Shown piece after piece: positions 36,516 through 44,187 of a DNA stretch of 64,000 nt. The notes under the pieces are model-generated. The model was not told the origin of the DNA and searched no databases. It saw only the letters and a program-made list of their open reading frames with translations. The stretch comes from Bacteroidales bacterium (lineage in GTDB: Bacteria; Bacteroidota; Bacteroidia; Bacteroidales; UBA3824): assembly GCA_016293845.1 (NCBI GenBank), contig JAEDDH010000006.1, positions 1-64,000 on the forward strand, in the 5' to 3' direction. Within the stretch, counting starts at the first letter, position 1. Each line of letters opens with the position of its first letter. The position numbers and the translations under genes are program-made.

Positions 36516-36800
36516 CTACAATTTCGCCAAAATATCGGGAATAAAACCCGCATCAAACAAATCGAATGCGAAACATTTTTTTGCCCAAGTCTTTGAGCGA
36601 TGCACCGACGTGGTAAAGGATGCTGTTGTCGATGAAAGGCGTATGGCTTTTCCCGTAGACCCATTTTGTCAGAATTGGATATCACAAATTGTGATTTCCA
36701 ATTTTCGAACTCGTCTTCATTGAGTTGCGCGGTCAATCATCACTTGCTGACCACGGATTACAAAAATTTTGTTTTGTATTATGGCAATTTCAGATTCCAT
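36516..36800 (-). pseudogene. remnant of an ORF6N-domain (KilA-N-like) protein
   Basis: Reading the minus strand gives the family's start (MESEIAIIQNKIFVIRGQ then QVMIDR). It jumps, with about 35 residues missing, to QLNEDEFENWKSQF and ISNSDKMG, then changes frame into HTPFIDNSILYHVGASL and KDLGKK, and after one more slip in an A run into CFAFDLFDAGFIPDIL before a TAG at 36516. ORF6N proteins are phage- or island-borne DNA-binding proteins. TACCTTTG at 36852-36859 (minus) is the remains of its promoter. It marks the boundary of the defence island. Confidence 0.8.
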
Positions 36801-36894
36801 ACTCGCTTGATGTTTAAGGTCACAAATTGCAACCTTGAAAATTGACGGAGCAAAGGTAACGAATGATTTTAGAATGGACAAGAGAGAAAGACAG

Positions 36895-36919
36895 TCAAGG
36901 TGAAATTATTGCACCTTGA
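36895..36919. repeat. 8-bp hairpin between the ORF6N remnant and the XRE gene
   Basis: TCAAGGTG (36895-36902) and CACCTTGA (36912-36919) form a stem with a 9-base loop. There is no good T run on either side, so a terminator role for the XRE gene is doubtful. Nothing else is seen between 36801 and 37010 apart from the promoter relic at 36852. Confidence 0.5.
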
Positions 36920-37010
36920 ACACTTTTATATAAAGAGTATCACTTTGCACCGTTTACACCATAGTTATTTCGTTCAAATAAAAATACTACAATTAACAAA
37001 CGGGAGACTA

Positions 37011-37538
37011 TTATTTAATAGAATCATCAGTTGTTGTATTATTTTCAACAATCTCTACACGCGCATTCAATGCATTCGCAATTTTAGACAAAATATCAAA
37101 GCCCACAGAATAATGACCTTGTTCTATGCGGCTGAGATTTGACGGAGCAATTCCCGCTTTGATTGCCAAGATTCGTGCATCTATATTTTGCTTTTGACGG
37201 AGTTCTTTTATTCTTGCTCCAATTCGTTGACGTTCTTCAATTTTGTCTTGGTCGGGAACAAGATACAGCATCATTTCGTATCCGTTCCGATACAATTCTG
37301 CATTGATATTCCTTGCTCCTGTATTGAAATCAGGACGAGGAATAGCATACATATTCATATCGAACTCCGCCTGCATAAGTCGCATGAAATGGTTATCACC
37401 TTGAATCGTTGTAAGGTAATTATGGTTTGTAGCAAAAATTGCTATATAAGTATTGTCAGGCAGTTCAATTTTAACCTTGTTTTGGTCTATAAACTCAACC
37501 TTTGAAGTCCAATTGCCTGAAATTCGTGTTCTCATCAT
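37011..37538 (-). CDS. XRE-family transcriptional regulator
   Basis: The 175-residue product has an unrecognised N-terminal domain of about 105 residues and a C-terminal helix-turn-helix of the Cro/C1 type (IGARIKELRQKQNIDARILA, KAGIAPSNLSRIEQGHYSVG, FDILSKIANAL). It is divergent from the HNH gene, and two strong palindromes lie in the gap, so autoregulation and control of the HNH/CoiA-like operon are likely. Starts at 37538 (chosen) or 37601 are possible; the longer one begins at the edge of the first palindrome. Confidence 0.82.
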   Translation of the reverse strand: MMRTRISGNWTSKVEFIDQNKVKIELPDNTYIAIFATNHNYLTTIQGDNHFMRLMQAEFDMNMYAIPRPDFNTGARNINAELYRNGYEMMLYLVPDQDKIEERQRIGARIKELRQKQNIDARILAIKAGIAPSNLSRIEQGHYSVGFDILSKIANALNARVEIVENNTTTDDSIK

Positions 37539-37601
37539 AACGTTTTGATTTGTGTCGCAAAGATAAATATAATAATCGAATTTACAAATAGATTCAATCA
37601 T

Positions 37602-37667
37602 AATTTACATATATGTAAATTTTTTAATGTAAATATTTACAAATAATTTTATTGGTATGTATATTTG
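37602..37667. promoter_or_regulatory. two palindromic operators and a -7 element between XRE and HNH genes
   Basis: AATTTACATATATGTAAATT (37602-37621) is a perfect 20-bp palindrome, and TGTAAATATTTACA (37628-37641) is a perfect 14-bp one with the same TTTAC/GTAAA half-sites. TATATTTG (37660-37667) matches the -7 consensus for the plus-strand HNH gene. Their placement beside an XRE gene makes them its probable binding sites. Confidence 0.75.
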
Positions 37668-37702
37668 CGGCAAAATCATTTTTTAATAAAACTACATATA
37701 AC

Positions 37703-38719
37703 ATGGAAACACTTATTAATACCTTTTCAGAAGAAAAAGAATGTGAGTATAAAGGCGAAATATACTCAGTACGCGACAATGGCGCAGTTATGAGACATTT
37801 GCGCAATAGCAAGAAAGCCCGCAAAGATGACGGAATATGGACATTTGGCACTATGGATAAAACCAATGGTTATATGTACATAGGCTCTCATCGAGTACAT
37901 ATTATTGTTGCCACTGCATTTTACGGGGCAAAAGGTTCTAAAATCTACGTTGTTGACCACATTGACACTTACCACTGTAACAATCGCGTTGACAATTTGC
38001 GTTGGCTTACACGATTAGAAAATGTATTGATTAATCCCGTAACATTAAAACGAGTAACGATGCTTTGTGGTGGCGACATCACCAAATTTATCAAAGACCC
38101 CTCCTGCCTTCGCGATTTAGCAGGAAATAATAAAGATATTTCTTGGATGCGCACTATTACACCAAAAGAAGCCGCCACAGCGTATGAAAATGTAATGCGG
38201 TGGGGCTTAAAACCGATAGACCAAAATCAAATAAAAAAAGAGAAGGTTGTTTCTAACAAATCAGAGTGGTTGTTTGAGGAAAAGCAAACATCTTTTGAAA
38301 CAATCACAGGTACTCCTCAAATCATAAAAGCGAAATTTCCAGAAACAGCATTACAATTGAAATGGAAAACACCAACTGATTTTCCTTGCTGTCCACAAAA
38401 TCTACAAAATGGAGGCTTGAATGAGTATTTTGAAAACCTTAAAACAAGCAATGATTTTTCAATCAATCGTTATTCCTCACACAAGGTGATGAACAAGGTT
38501 CTGATAGAGGATGGTAAGGCTTGGTTAGTATTAACAAATGATACAACCATTGGAGCGATAAAACCTTTTGGACTTGTAAAAATATATTATTCAGGTGGTC
38601 AATTTATTCACGAAAGCATTTCAACATTTTTTGAAGAAAACGGTGCTATGCAATATTTCACAGAAATGCAAGGATTAAAATGGGAAGGTGGTGATTCAAT
38701 TGATAGGTATTGTATGTAA
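37703..38719 (+). CDS. HNH nuclease-like protein with long unknown C-terminus
   Basis: The 338-residue product contains, at about residues 60-108, an HNH_3-type nuclease motif (RVHIIVATAFYGAKG, VVDHIDTYHCNNRVDNLRWL), with His, Asp and Asn in the usual places. The remaining 230 residues match no family that I recognise and contain no membrane segment. Free-standing HNH proteins of this type occur as homing-like or defence nucleases. It lies next to the CoiA-like gene with a gap of 8 bases, divergent from the XRE regulator and beside a BREX operon. An N-terminal extension to 37652 is possible but would include the -7 region. Confidence 0.7.
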   Translation: METLINTFSEEKECEYKGEIYSVRDNGAVMRHLRNSKKARKDDGIWTFGTMDKTNGYMYIGSHRVHIIVATAFYGAKGSKIYVVDHIDTYHCNNRVDNLRWLTRLENVLINPVTLKRVTMLCGGDITKFIKDPSCLRDLAGNNKDISWMRTITPKEAATAYENVMRWGLKPIDQNQIKKEKVVSNKSEWLFEEKQTSFETITGTPQIIKAKFPETALQLKWKTPTDFPCCPQNLQNGGLNEYFENLKTSNDFSINRYSSHKVMNKVLIEDGKAWLVLTNDTTIGAIKPFGLVKIYYSGGQFIHESISTFFEENGAMQYFTEMQGLKWEGGDSIDRYCM

Positions 38720-38727
38720 TAAATGCT

Positions 38728-39930
38728 ATGAACAACTCAGATTACAAATTTGGCTCTACGAAAAATCCATTCGGACTAAAAGATGATCAATTAGTATTTG
38801 TTGACGACGTGGAAAATGGATTGAACTGTGGCTGTGTATGTCCCACTTGCAAATGTGATTTAGTAGCAAAGCAAGGGGACATAAGAGAGCATCATTTTGC
38901 ACATAGGCACGATGATAAATCTTGTTTACACATTCAAGATACGTATTTTCGTCGGGCTGTGGAAATTCTTGAAAAACATCGCTATATAGAACTTCCTCCA
39001 TACGGTGAAATAGGTTCAAAAAAAGCCAAAATAATAAACATTTGGGAAGAACGTATTGTAAATAGCCTTAACTATTTACCAGATATTGTTGCCAAAACAG
39101 AAGACGGAATGGAAATTCATATCCGTTATAGCCGCATCAAAGGTCGTGGAACTATTTCATTTAACGGCGAAATAGCATGTCTTGAACTAAATGCTGAAAA
39201 GATAAAACTTGAAGATTTGGAAAATTTCTTACTGAAATCAGATGAACATAAAAAATGGATTAGCAATCCAATTTACAAAAAGATACTCAACGCAAAAGCA
39301 TTACATACACGCGAAGAATATCAAAAACGATACGAGGCTCAACAATCGTATATAAAAAATTGTGAAATTAAAGATACTATTGCTATCGACGAGGTAATTA
39401 TCAATAATTTTGATTCTAACAACAATAACTATTTGCCAAAAATCAAAAACAACTATTTAGAAAGTGGTACAAAGCAACAACAAGACATAAAAAAAATGTT
39501 GCGTGATAACGAATACATTGGAAAAAGTATCTCATATTGTGAACAATGTGCAAATTACAGAACTATTTGCGATTATTTAAAATTGAATTTTATAGAGGAA
39601 GACAAAGAGTATATAATTTGCAGTAATCCCGACAAATTCAAAATCGAATTTTTCAAAGGGAAATATTTTGATTTTAAGCCATTACCACAATATGACCCAA
39701 TAGAACAATACGAAGCAAAAATATGGATTGACAAACATTTTACCCAAACAACAACCATTATGGATTTTGCAAAAGTCAATAACCATATTGTCGTTCTGCA
39801 TACAGATGGTAAAATATTTTACGTTACTAATGTATCATATATAAATAATTCGTTCCATTTTTCTCACGAAAAAACATTTCAAGATAGGTGGAAAGCGGTG
39901 AACTATTATAGATGGCTCAAAGAAATTTAA
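38728..39930 (+). CDS. CoiA-like protein with zinc-ribbon N-terminus
   Basis: The 400-residue product begins with a zinc-binding segment typical of CoiA competence proteins and relatives: CVCPTCKCDLVAKQGDIREH followed by HFAH (about residues 23-52). A CoiA-like nuclease core may follow (YLPDIVAKTEDGMEIHIRY), but the final catalytic Lys or Gln is not clear. A second cysteine group (CEQCANYRTICDYL, about 270-283) may bind metal. CoiA-type proteins are predicted PD-(D/E)XK nucleases. It is co-transcribed with the HNH gene, so the two probably act together; a role in defence is inferred from position only. Confidence 0.6.
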   Translation: MNNSDYKFGSTKNPFGLKDDQLVFVDDVENGLNCGCVCPTCKCDLVAKQGDIREHHFAHRHDDKSCLHIQDTYFRRAVEILEKHRYIELPPYGEIGSKKAKIINIWEERIVNSLNYLPDIVAKTEDGMEIHIRYSRIKGRGTISFNGEIACLELNAEKIKLEDLENFLLKSDEHKKWISNPIYKKILNAKALHTREEYQKRYEAQQSYIKNCEIKDTIAIDEVIINNFDSNNNNYLPKIKNNYLESGTKQQQDIKKMLRDNEYIGKSISYCEQCANYRTICDYLKLNFIEEDKEYIICSNPDKFKIEFFKGKYFDFKPLPQYDPIEQYEAKIWIDKHFTQTTTIMDFAKVNNHIVVLHTDGKIFYVTNVSYINNSFHFSHEKTFQDRWKAVNYYRWLKEI

Positions 39931-39933
39931 ACA

Positions 39934-40332
39934 TTAATATTTCTGCCTCCCCGGTATCACCCCTCTCACCCCGCCCTTGGGATTTTCCACATCGCCTTTA
40001 TATCTTGGAATTAGATGTATATGCACGTGAAAAACTGATTGTCCTGCGGCTTGTCCGACGTTGATGCCGACGTTGAAACCGTCGGGATGGTATCGGTCGG
40101 AAAGTATTGTTTTGCAGCGGTTGACAAGCAACCACATTGCCCGCTGTTCGTGAACCGAAAGTTCAAAATAATCAGCAACGTGGCGTTTGGGAATTATCAA
40201 TGTATGACCTTTGCTGACAGGATAGCCATCGAGAAACGCCAACGCAGTCGCCGTTTCGCACAAAACCTCAATTTTCGGATTGAGATTGCAAAACGGACAA
40301 GTAGAATCAGATAGTTCTTTGAACTGTTGCAT
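39934..40332 (-). CDS. HIT-family nucleotide hydrolase/transferase
   Basis: The 132-residue product has a zinc-type CPFC pair near the N-terminus and the histidine triad SVFHVHIHLIPRYKGD (about residues 103-118), preceded by GFNVGINVGQAAGQS. HIT proteins hydrolyse or transfer nucleotide-phosphate linkages. It starts 24 bases after the brxL stop, on the same strand, so it appears to be the last gene of the BREX transcript; it is not a standard BREX component. Confidence 0.92.
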   Translation of the reverse strand: MQQFKELSDSTCPFCNLNPKIEVLCETATALAFLDGYPVSKGHTLIIPKRHVADYFELSVHEQRAMWLLVNRCKTILSDRYHPDGFNVGINVGQAAGQSVFHVHIHLIPRYKGDVENPKGGVRGVIPGRQKY

Positions 40333-40356
40333 AACAAATAGAAAGATAATCGTTCG

Positions 40357-41784
40357 TTACATTTTTACCTCTACAACCGGCATTTGCGTTTTAAACTCAG
40401 GATCAATGTAGTGGCATTGTTCTTTTACGATACCACGCCGATGAAGTGCGGGTTGAAGGCAATACAAATCGAATTCACTCAGATTTACATCTTCTTTCTT
40501 TGTCCAATGAGGGAAAAGAAGTTTCATATAGGCGACTGTGATGCGTTTTACTGCAGTAAAATCACGCATATCTGCATCTTTTTCAAACGAAACAAGTTCG
40601 TCAAACAAAAGACTATACTGATTTTGAGTGCGCAATGCGTGCAATATTTCTGAAAAATATTCCACATTAATTGTCCAACCTTTGTAAATCATACTTTTGT
40701 TGATTCTTGGCAGATACCAGCCTTCAATAAAACAGTGGAAGCGGTCTAAAAGTGCTGATTCTCGAAAGTTTTTTGGCAAAGAATCAAAATATCTATTACT
40801 TACAGGACGACGGTCAGCGGTCAACGGAATATTACCCATAAGCATAAGTCCACATTCCGAAGAAAATTCGTTGTTGTCAATTGTTGTTTTGCCACTTTCG
40901 AGGTATGATTTGAGAGCTGCTTGAATTTCGGCAGGTTCTTGAAATTCAATTGTTTGAATTTCGTCAAAGGCTGTAAAATCGTGATTTTTGATTATGCCAT
41001 TTTGCTGTTTCTGCTTGTCGTAGAACAACTTAGCACGTGTTACTTTACCACCGCTAACTAGCCAACCGTATTTTGATAGATTACCAAAGACATACGATTT
41101 GCCAGTTCCTTTGGGTGCAAGTTCAATTACATTCAAACGAGGTTCAACAAAAATCAAAAGTCGTGTCAAGAATTCTAATTTTTCACGAATACTTTTGAAC
41201 CCCGCAGCGTCATACTCCATTGCTGACAGTAGTACATCAATCCACTCTTCGGTGGTGAAGTTTTTTCGAGCCTCCTGCAAATAGGGAACATCAACGGATT
41301 TATATGGTTTAAATGGTTTATAATCGACCATTTCAACGTGATAATTTCTTCCGTCTTCGTTAGGCAGAAGACACACTTTGATGATACCCCACATTTCGCC
41401 ATCGACAAGTGTACCTTTATGCTTCGAATAAACATACTCAGGGATAAGACCTTCTTTGATTTTAATACCCAAATCTGGAATGGCAAAACGGTAAACGTTC
41501 TTAACTAAATCAATATACACAACAAAACGAACCAACAAGGTAAGCTGCTCGCCTTGACCCAATTTATCCTTAACTGAATCGTGTGGAATAACCTCATCGA
41601 GCCACGAAGTCAGCAATTGTGTGTTTGTTTCTCCATTTTCTTTTATAAAACGTTTCAAAATGAAATCTTTTACAAAAGAAGGCAGATTGCGACCTACAAA
41701 AAGACTATTAGTGCTTGCTGGGTCTTTGTAAATCGCCATAGAAGCGAATTGAGTTTTTATCTTATTGCTAAGTTCTTCTGTCAT
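40357..41784 (-). CDS. brxL: BrxL, AAA+ ATPase of the BREX system
   Basis: The 475-residue product has a Walker A motif (ELAPKGTGKSYVFGNLSK, about residues 228-245), a Walker B (DFTAFDEIQTIEF), a sensor region (LMLMGNIPLTADRRP) and DRFHCFIEGWYLPR. These fit BrxL, a Lon-related AAA+ protein that forms rings on DNA. It is shorter than type 1 BrxL (about 680 residues) and lacks the C-terminal Lon-protease-like part. It lies 12 bases downstream of pglZ. Confidence 0.88.
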   Translation of the reverse strand: MTEELSNKIKTQFASMAIYKDPASTNSLFVGRNLPSFVKDFILKRFIKENGETNTQLLTSWLDEVIPHDSVKDKLGQGEQLTLLVRFVVYIDLVKNVYRFAIPDLGIKIKEGLIPEYVYSKHKGTLVDGEMWGIIKVCLLPNEDGRNYHVEMVDYKPFKPYKSVDVPYLQEARKNFTTEEWIDVLLSAMEYDAAGFKSIREKLEFLTRLLIFVEPRLNVIELAPKGTGKSYVFGNLSKYGWLVSGGKVTRAKLFYDKQKQQNGIIKNHDFTAFDEIQTIEFQEPAEIQAALKSYLESGKTTIDNNEFSSECGLMLMGNIPLTADRRPVSNRYFDSLPKNFRESALLDRFHCFIEGWYLPRINKSMIYKGWTINVEYFSEILHALRTQNQYSLLFDELVSFEKDADMRDFTAVKRITVAYMKLLFPHWTKKEDVNLSEFDLYCLQPALHRRGIVKEQCHYIDPEFKTQMPVVEVKM

Positions 41785-41796
41785 ATTATAAAACGT

Positions 41797-44184
41797 TTAA
41801 AAGTCAAACAAATCTTCTTCTTCTGCACCAATGTTGATTTTCAAATTGAAAGTTTGTTTGTATGCAGAACCTATAAATAGAGTTACAGACGTTGTGGCTG
41901 CAACAAGTGCTAATTTATCAGACCGATAGATAGTGCCCGTTTTGGTAAGTTTATATTGTTGATTTCCATACATAACGTAAGGATTTACAATATTTTCACC
42001 TTTTATTTCAAACTCAATCACAGGGTTATTTCCTGTAATTTCTGTTGTCAATAGTTTTGCAGTATAATTGGTTGATTCTTTATGCGAAGAGACAATAAAA
42101 ATTGGGACTAAAATTTCTTCGGGAGTGCATCCACCGTGGGCACTTTGGCCAATGGGCGTTTTGCCGCACAAAGAATTGTGTTTCAGTGCACATATTGTAG
42201 TGCCGTCTTCGCAAACAACATAATTATTGTCGGCAACAATTTTACCTGATTCGTTTGATGCGAGCCTTCCTCCGTGGTCTGATTTGTATCCGGCAAGATT
42301 CAAACCGTCACAAAACTGCGACATAGCTGTCAATCCGTGGTCTGAAACAATTGCAATTTTCTTTCCTGAATATTCACTGACGATTTTATCTATCGCATTG
42401 CTTACAATCGCTAATTCCTCAATTATATAATTAGGATATCTGTTTGTGTTTTTATGAGCCTGAGAATCAAGGTCGCCAATCTTTTTTAGATTGTTGTGCG
42501 ACAAATCATCAAGTGCGACTTTATTATTCAGCGTAGTAGTAGGATAAGCGGCGTGCACGATATATGTTTCATTCAGATAAATTCCTTCTTTTTTACTAAA
42601 CAAATAGGTTATGAATGGAATCCACTCAATGCCCATACCGTCAATCCAATAATAAACTTCAATGTCTGTTCTATTATTTAAAACGGTTTTGGTATTTTTG
42701 AACGAATTGTACCAATTGTTGAACGTAACCACGCTACCGTTTTGTGCTGCGAGCAAAGCCTTTAAATCATCGTTGATTTTATTGGCAATTTTACTCTCAC
42801 GATAAGCCTTGAAATAATTTGTAATCCAAGCATTAGGAGATTCAATTTTGCCCGAAATATAGTTATACAAATCAGGGTAGACGTTTGCTACAAAGCTAAT
42901 GTCGATTTTGGCTTGACCAACCCAACTAACTACTAGTTCTTTTTCTACAAGAGTCAAATGTGTTAAATATTTGACAGCCTTTGTATAACCATATTGTTCA
43001 GAAATTTTAGTAAGTTCTGTTTTTAATCTGTCTTCAACGGCAACACTCACTTTTACGCCTCTGTCTGTGGCAAATTTCATACAGATATTGCGCTCGTCGA
43101 TATACGCGTCCTTATCTTCACAATCGAAAATAGTTAATACAATAGCCGCAAAGAAATCTGATTGACTATAACTATGACAAGAGTTAATACACTGACAGAT
43201 ATAACTTTTTTCATTACAGAACTTTACTAAATAGAATGTACATAACAGCCATTTTTCAAACTCGCTGTGACAATCGAACCAAGTTTTGAGAAAGACATTA
43301 TAATCAGCCAGTTTATCAATATGGAAATAACGATTGAAAAAATCTTCAAACGAAAAATGCCTTACGTCAATTTCTTTTGCAAGTTGCAGCCAATATTGAT
43401 TGTCCTGAATTTTAAACTCAATATCTCCGAAATCAAGTTTGAGACCGCAGGTTAAAAATTCGTATACATTGCGACATTCGAAAAAATCAAAAGCATTATC
43501 AGGCTGTGCATATTCGGCGTTAGCCAAAAGCGACTTTGATGTAGATATGATATTGGGTTTTGCTTCTTGATTTTTCCAAATGGTCATCCACTGTTTGACA
43601 TTTTCAACAATGGTGTAATTTTCATCCAATCCAACAACATTGAATGAAGAAGGCGTAAGTACCAACCTGTAATTGGTATGCCTATCAATATTCTTGAAAT
43701 ACCAGATGTTAATTTGCGAATCGTGGGCGAACATAGACATTTTGCCTTCCAAGCCAACTATTGGAATATAAACACGCTGCTTTTGGGTGAATCCATCTTG
43801 TGTTGTCTCAATACTCTTTATGGTTCGTATCAACGTATCAAACTGCAATGCGTTTTTGTTGTCGTAGAAGCGTGCCAATTCCGAAAATGGGGCAATAACA
43901 ATATCTTCACCTGACAATTCTGCTATAAAACTTGAAATTCGGTCAGCAAGCGTAGTATGGGTCATCATAATATCGGGATAATCGGCATCGAGCCACTTTT
44001 CAACGCTTTCAACTTTGCATTTGTGACTTATTTGACTGATAAAATCAAATGAATCTCTGAAATTATCAAACAATACAAACCTAATAGGGTAACGGTTGGC
44101 TACAAAGCCTGCGTCACCCGCGATTTGCTTGTCAGTCTGAACGTATTCAAGCAATTCTGTGATATTATGAAACTCCTTATACAT
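41797..44184 (-). CDS. pglZ: PglZ, alkaline-phosphatase-fold BREX protein
   Basis: The 795-residue product carries the PglZ domain from about residue 500: YYWIDGMGIEWIPFI (metal-binding Asp), KKIAIVSDHGLTAMSQF (Asp-His), YKSDHGGRLASN and GQSAHGGCTPEEILVPIF, the last with the conserved His. PglZ is the hallmark of all BREX systems and is a metal-dependent phosphatase or nuclease-like fold. The N-terminal 450 residues are helical and unrecognised. It starts 3 bases after the brxC stop. Confidence 0.93.
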   Translation of the reverse strand: MYKEFHNITELLEYVQTDKQIAGDAGFVANRYPIRFVLFDNFRDSFDFISQISHKCKVESVEKWLDADYPDIMMTHTTLADRISSFIAELSGEDIVIAPFSELARFYDNKNALQFDTLIRTIKSIETTQDGFTQKQRVYIPIVGLEGKMSMFAHDSQINIWYFKNIDRHTNYRLVLTPSSFNVVGLDENYTIVENVKQWMTIWKNQEAKPNIISTSKSLLANAEYAQPDNAFDFFECRNVYEFLTCGLKLDFGDIEFKIQDNQYWLQLAKEIDVRHFSFEDFFNRYFHIDKLADYNVFLKTWFDCHSEFEKWLLCTFYLVKFCNEKSYICQCINSCHSYSQSDFFAAIVLTIFDCEDKDAYIDERNICMKFATDRGVKVSVAVEDRLKTELTKISEQYGYTKAVKYLTHLTLVEKELVVSWVGQAKIDISFVANVYPDLYNYISGKIESPNAWITNYFKAYRESKIANKINDDLKALLAAQNGSVVTFNNWYNSFKNTKTVLNNRTDIEVYYWIDGMGIEWIPFITYLFSKKEGIYLNETYIVHAAYPTTTLNNKVALDDLSHNNLKKIGDLDSQAHKNTNRYPNYIIEELAIVSNAIDKIVSEYSGKKIAIVSDHGLTAMSQFCDGLNLAGYKSDHGGRLASNESGKIVADNNYVVCEDGTTICALKHNSLCGKTPIGQSAHGGCTPEEILVPIFIVSSHKESTNYTAKLLTTEITGNNPVIEFEIKGENIVNPYVMYGNQQYKLTKTGTIYRSDKLALVAATTSVTLFIGSAYKQTFNLKINIGAEEEDLFDF

Positions 44185-44187
44185 ACG

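Noticed and set aside
34109..36736. Kef gene starting at 36736
   Set aside because: The extra 126 residues contain pieces of an ORF6N protein and cross the -7 element at 36381. The family start is at 36358.
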